This document shows, in pieces, positions 13,715-15,906 of a stretch of DNA of 15,906 bases (positions within the stretch are counted from its first letter, which is position 1; each line of letters opens with the position of its first letter). The DNA is from T3SED10-47 sp046483725 (GTDB lineage Bacteria; Bipolaricaulota; Bipolaricaulia; Bipolaricaulales; Bipolaricaulaceae): assembly GCA_046483725.1 (NCBI GenBank), contig JAWOCQ010000071.1, positions 1 through 15,906 of the forward strand, read 5' to 3'. The notes below the pieces were generated by a model. It had not been told where the DNA came from. It saw nothing but the letters and a program-made list of their open reading frames with translations, and did no database searches. A program made the position numbers and the translations under genes.

Positions 13715-15036
13715 TTGAGGATTATCTCGGACAGCGAGCAAGGCTCTACGCTGAGGAGAAAGCCATACTCGCCGATGTCCTCCCTCCCGGTCCACTGGCG
13801 TGGGAGGATGAGGAGGCCCTGGACGAGCTGGCTTCCCTCGCCCGTACTGCCGGGGTGATGGTAGTAGCTCGGCTGGTCCAACGCCGGAACCGCCCCGATC
13901 CATCCACCTTTCTTGGCAAGGGGAAGTCCGAGGAGCTGGCCCAGCTGGCCGCAGAGCACGATGCCCAGGTGGCAGTGATGGGAAGCGAGCTTTCTCCGGC
14001 CCAAGCCCGCAATCTGGAACAAACTTCCGGCCTCAAAGTAGTGGACCGGAGCCAGGTAATCCTGGACATCTTCGCCCAGCGCGCCGGCACCCGAGAGGCG
14101 GAGCTCTCCGTAGAACTGGCACAGCTCGAGTACCTCTTGCCCCGGCTCCGCGGTTGGGGAGCCGCTCTTACCGACCCCGGCGGAGGTATCGGTACCCGCG
14201 GGCCGGGCGAGACCCGACTGGAGACCGACCGCCGGCACGCCCAGCGCCGCATCCAGTCGATTCGGCGTCAGCTCAAGGAGATGGACAGGATACGCCGTGT
14301 GCGCCGCGAGAAGCGGCGGGGAAGCGGAACGCCCGAGGTGGCCATTATTGGGTACACAAATTCGGGCAAATCCACCCTGTTTCGCCGCCTGACAGGCGCC
14401 GACAGCTTTATAGAGGACAAGCTATTTGCCACACTGGACACCCGCGTCCGTCGGCTAGAGCTCCCGGGAGGAGGTCGGCCGGTGGCCGCGGACACAGTGG
14501 GTTTCATCCGCAAGCTCCCTCACCAGTTGGTTCCCGCATTTCAGGCCACCATGGAGTCCACTCGGGAGGCCTCCCTTCTGCTGAACGTGCTCGACGCTTC
14601 GTCTGTGCACCTATTGGAACACTACGCAACAGTCCGGGAGGTGCTGGCCGAGCAGATGCTCGGGGATGAGGAGCCTTGGCCTCCGGTGCTGCACGTCCTC
14701 AACAAGCTGGACGAGGTGCGTACCCCGGAGCAGAAGGCCTTACTGCAGCGCGCTCGGCTGGAGATCCACCCCCAGGTTTGCCTATCGGCCAAGACGGGAC
14801 AAGGGCTGGACAGGCTGCGGGAGCGTATGGCCCAGATGCTGGATCCCGCGTTCGCACGCGTGCTGGTTCGTATCCCCTGGGACCGGCAGGACCTGCTGTC
14901 CTGGCTGGCCGAGCTGGGCAAGCTCGAGGTTCTGCCCGACCCACAAGCGCTACGAGCGCGTGTTACCGTCCCCGCCTCCCAGCTTCCCCGCATCCGAACG
15001 GTGTCGGCAATCACCGTGTTGGAGCCTTCCGCCTGA
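13684..15036 (+). CDS. hflX: ribosome-splitting GTPase HflX
   Basis: HflX is a GTPase that binds the 50S subunit and splits stalled ribosomes, mainly under stress. The 450-residue protein has the HflX N-terminal domain (about 45-135, QRRNRPDPSTFLGKGKSEEL), the family signature GGGIGTRGPGETRLETDRR (about 167-184), a basic helical linker (about 186-212), and a TRAFAC G domain. In the G domain, G1 is GYTNSGKST (223-231), the G2 Thr lies in FATLDT, G3 is DTVGF (270-274), G4 is NKLD (340-343) and G5 is SAK (368-370). It is slightly longer than the roughly 420-430 residues common in the family because of extra N-terminal residues. The start at ATG 13684 lies 31 bases inside murA, and a downstream start is possible. 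It is the last gene of the operon and meets the minus-strand PSP1 gene. Confidence 0.95.
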   Translation: MGKRSEQRRLIEDYLGQRARLYAEEKAILADVLPPGPLAWEDEEALDELASLARTAGVMVVARLVQRRNRPDPSTFLGKGKSEELAQLAAEHDAQVAVMGSELSPAQARNLEQTSGLKVVDRSQVILDIFAQRAGTREAELSVELAQLEYLLPRLRGWGAALTDPGGGIGTRGPGETRLETDRRHAQRRIQSIRRQLKEMDRIRRVRREKRRGSGTPEVAIIGYTNSGKSTLFRRLTGADSFIEDKLFATLDTRVRRLELPGGGRPVAADTVGFIRKLPHQLVPAFQATMESTREASLLLNVLDASSVHLLEHYATVREVLAEQMLGDEEPWPPVLHVLNKLDEVRTPEQKALLQRARLEIHPQVCLSAKTGQGLDRLRERMAQMLDPAFARVLVRIPWDRQDLLSWLAELGKLEVLPDPQALRARVTVPASQLPRIRTVSAITVLEPSA

Positions 15037-15039
15037 CCG

Positions 15040-15093
15040 GTAGCGACGGGGCTTGTCCCCGACGCCAACGTGGCAGACAAGCTGCCACGCTAC
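15040..15093. repeat. REP/BIME-like paired-palindrome element between convergent genes
   Basis: The 54 bases start with GTAGCG (15040-15045) and end with the exact inverse CGCTAC (15088-15093). Inside are two hairpins. The first, at 15043-15065, has stem GCG-A-CGGGG against CCCCG-A-CGC and loop CTTGT. The second, at 15069-15089, has a perfect eight-base stem CGTGGCAG/CTGCCACG and loop ACAAG. The two loops are reverse complements of each other. There is no T-run on either side, so this is not a standard intrinsic terminator. The structure resembles a dispersed REP-type repeat. Only one copy is in this window, so repetition is inferred from architecture. The stop codon of the PSP1 gene lies in its terminal CGCTAC. 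Confidence 0.55.
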
Positions 15094-15893
15094 GGCCCTT
15101 CATCCGTAAGCTGGTGCCAGGGTAGCTCTTCGCGGTCCCCGTCCTCCCACTCCACGCTGAGCGACTCGTGGAATATATTCACGCCGGTTACTTTGCCTTT
15201 ACGCCCTCTCCATTCGATACGGCTGCCCGCCTGGGGAACTTTGGCCAGGGCCTCCACATATTGCTGGTGCTCGTAGCTTAGGCAACACATCAGCCTTCCG
15301 CACACACCGGTCATGCGCCCGGGGGAAATATGGAGCTGCTGATCAAACGCCATCTCCAGCGGGATCGGCCTGAGTTGCCGCAAAAAGGAGCGGCAACACA
15401 CACCCAGCCCGCACGGCCCCAAGCCGCCCAACACTCGCGCCTCATCCCTCGGGCCCACCTGGCGGAGCTCGATCTTGAGCTTGAGCTCTTGTCCCAAGCG
15501 CCGCACAAGGTCGCGGAAGTCCACACGGCTCGGTGCGGTGAATAGCAAGCGCAGGTATCGGTCCCTTAACTCCAACTCCGCAGCGATGAACCGCATAGAA
15601 AGCCCCAGCTCTCGTGCCGCTGCTTGGGCCCGCGTACGATGCGCCTCGGCCTCCTCCTGGAGCTTCTCAAATCGCTCCAGGTCCTCCGAAGTTGCCGGAT
15701 TAACCAGCGAGCCCTGCGGTTCGTCACCGTCGTGTTCCGGAGACCGAAGTATCCTTACCGGCCACAGCCCGCGCCCGTCGTCCTCCAACCAGCAGCTTCC
15801 CGCAGCACCAACTCCCTGGCCCCATTGAGCCACGTGAACGTCGGGCACCTGGCCCAGGCGTGCCACCAACGCCTTCACATTTTCCTCGGCCAC
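15090..15893 (-). CDS. PSP1-domain protein, RicT/YaaT-like
   Basis: In Bacillus the homologue RicT (YaaT) joins RicA and RicF in an Fe-S-containing complex that affects RNase Y processing and phosphorelay signalling. This 267-residue protein carries the PSP1 core (about 95-206): VDFRDLVRRLGQELKLKIELRQVGPRDEA, then GPCGLGVCC (Cys161, 166, 167), then ISPGRMTGVCGRLMCCLSYE (Cys198, 203, 204). The cysteine pattern is that of cluster-binding family members. A C-terminal KOW-like stretch (GKVTGVNIFHESLSVEW, about 233-249) follows. The N-terminal 70 residues are less conserved than usual. The GTG at 15893 has AGGTGG seven bases upstream, but the frame stays open to the window edge, so a farther start is possible. 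The last codons and the TAG run into the palindromic element at 15040-15093. Confidence 0.88.
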   Translation of the reverse strand: MAEENVKALVARLGQVPDVHVAQWGQGVGAAGSCWLEDDGRGLWPVRILRSPEHDGDEPQGSLVNPATSEDLERFEKLQEEAEAHRTRAQAAARELGLSMRFIAAELELRDRYLRLLFTAPSRVDFRDLVRRLGQELKLKIELRQVGPRDEARVLGGLGPCGLGVCCRSFLRQLRPIPLEMAFDQQLHISPGRMTGVCGRLMCCLSYEHQQYVEALAKVPQAGSRIEWRGRKGKVTGVNIFHESLSVEWEDGDREELPWHQLTDEGP

Positions 15894-15900
15894 AGGAGCA

Positions 15901-15906
15901 CCACCT
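15901..15906 (-). promoter_or_regulatory. ribosome binding site of the PSP1 gene
   Basis: On the minus strand AGGTGG is followed by seven bases and then GTG 15893. It matches the site used by rho and supports the chosen start, although it sits at the very edge of the window. Confidence 0.55.

Noticed and set aside
15043..15089. Intrinsic terminator pair between hflX and the PSP1 gene
   Set aside because: The hairpins are strong, but neither strand has a T-run after the stem, and the nested symmetry with inverse end sequences fits a REP-like repeat better. It may still help end transcripts.
1..15906. Mobile element, prophage, CRISPR or defence genes
   Set aside because: No transposase, integrase, recombinase, tRNA or direct-repeat array was seen. 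Base composition looks even, and every gene but the fusion is a recognisable chromosomal family.

Overview
The window is a gene-dense, high-GC bacterial chromosome segment with eleven complete genes, one large gene running off the left edge, and almost no intergenic DNA. Nothing resembles a phage, plasmid, transposon, CRISPR array or RNA gene. The organism appears diderm, because the left-edge gene carries lipopolysaccharide-transport (Lpt) domains, including LptD-like outer-membrane features. Several other traits recall Bacillota and deep-branching lineages: a DnaQ-exonuclease/DinG-helicase fusion, a RicT/YaaT-type PSP1 protein, and rho close to murA. Diderm Bacillota (Limnochordia-like), Bipolaricaulota or Deinococcota-like lineages would all fit. 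I cannot place it further without a search.

Left, minus strand (1-2840): one uninterrupted reading frame of at least 946 codons. It encodes an LptF/LptG-type inner-membrane permease followed in frame by a signal-peptide-like hydrophobic segment and then an LptA/LptD-like outer-membrane assembly protein. This is the most striking feature of the window. An 81-bp divergent promoter region (2841-2921) separates it from the rightward genes.

First rightward operon (2922-8209): miaB (tRNA methylthiotransferase), a PfkB/1-phosphofructokinase-family protein with several altered ATP-site motifs, a two-CBS-domain protein, and dinG with an N-terminal DnaQ-type exonuclease. The start and stop codons overlap at every junction, which suggests translational coupling.

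Second rightward operon (8295-15036): a near-consensus promoter (TTGACC-17-TATACT) precedes a family 2 glycosyltransferase, rpiB, a CaCA cation/proton-or-sodium exchanger, rho, a LysM-M23 peptidase, murA and hflX. The last four overlap one another (rho/peptidase 8 nt, peptidase/murA 4 nt, murA/hflX 31 nt), linking transcription termination, peptidoglycan synthesis and remodelling, and ribosome rescue on what is probably one message.

Right edge: hflX converges on a minus-strand ricT-like PSP1 gene. Between them, and reaching into the ricT stop codon, lies a 54-bp paired-palindrome element of REP/BIME type with GTAGCG/CGCTAC termini.
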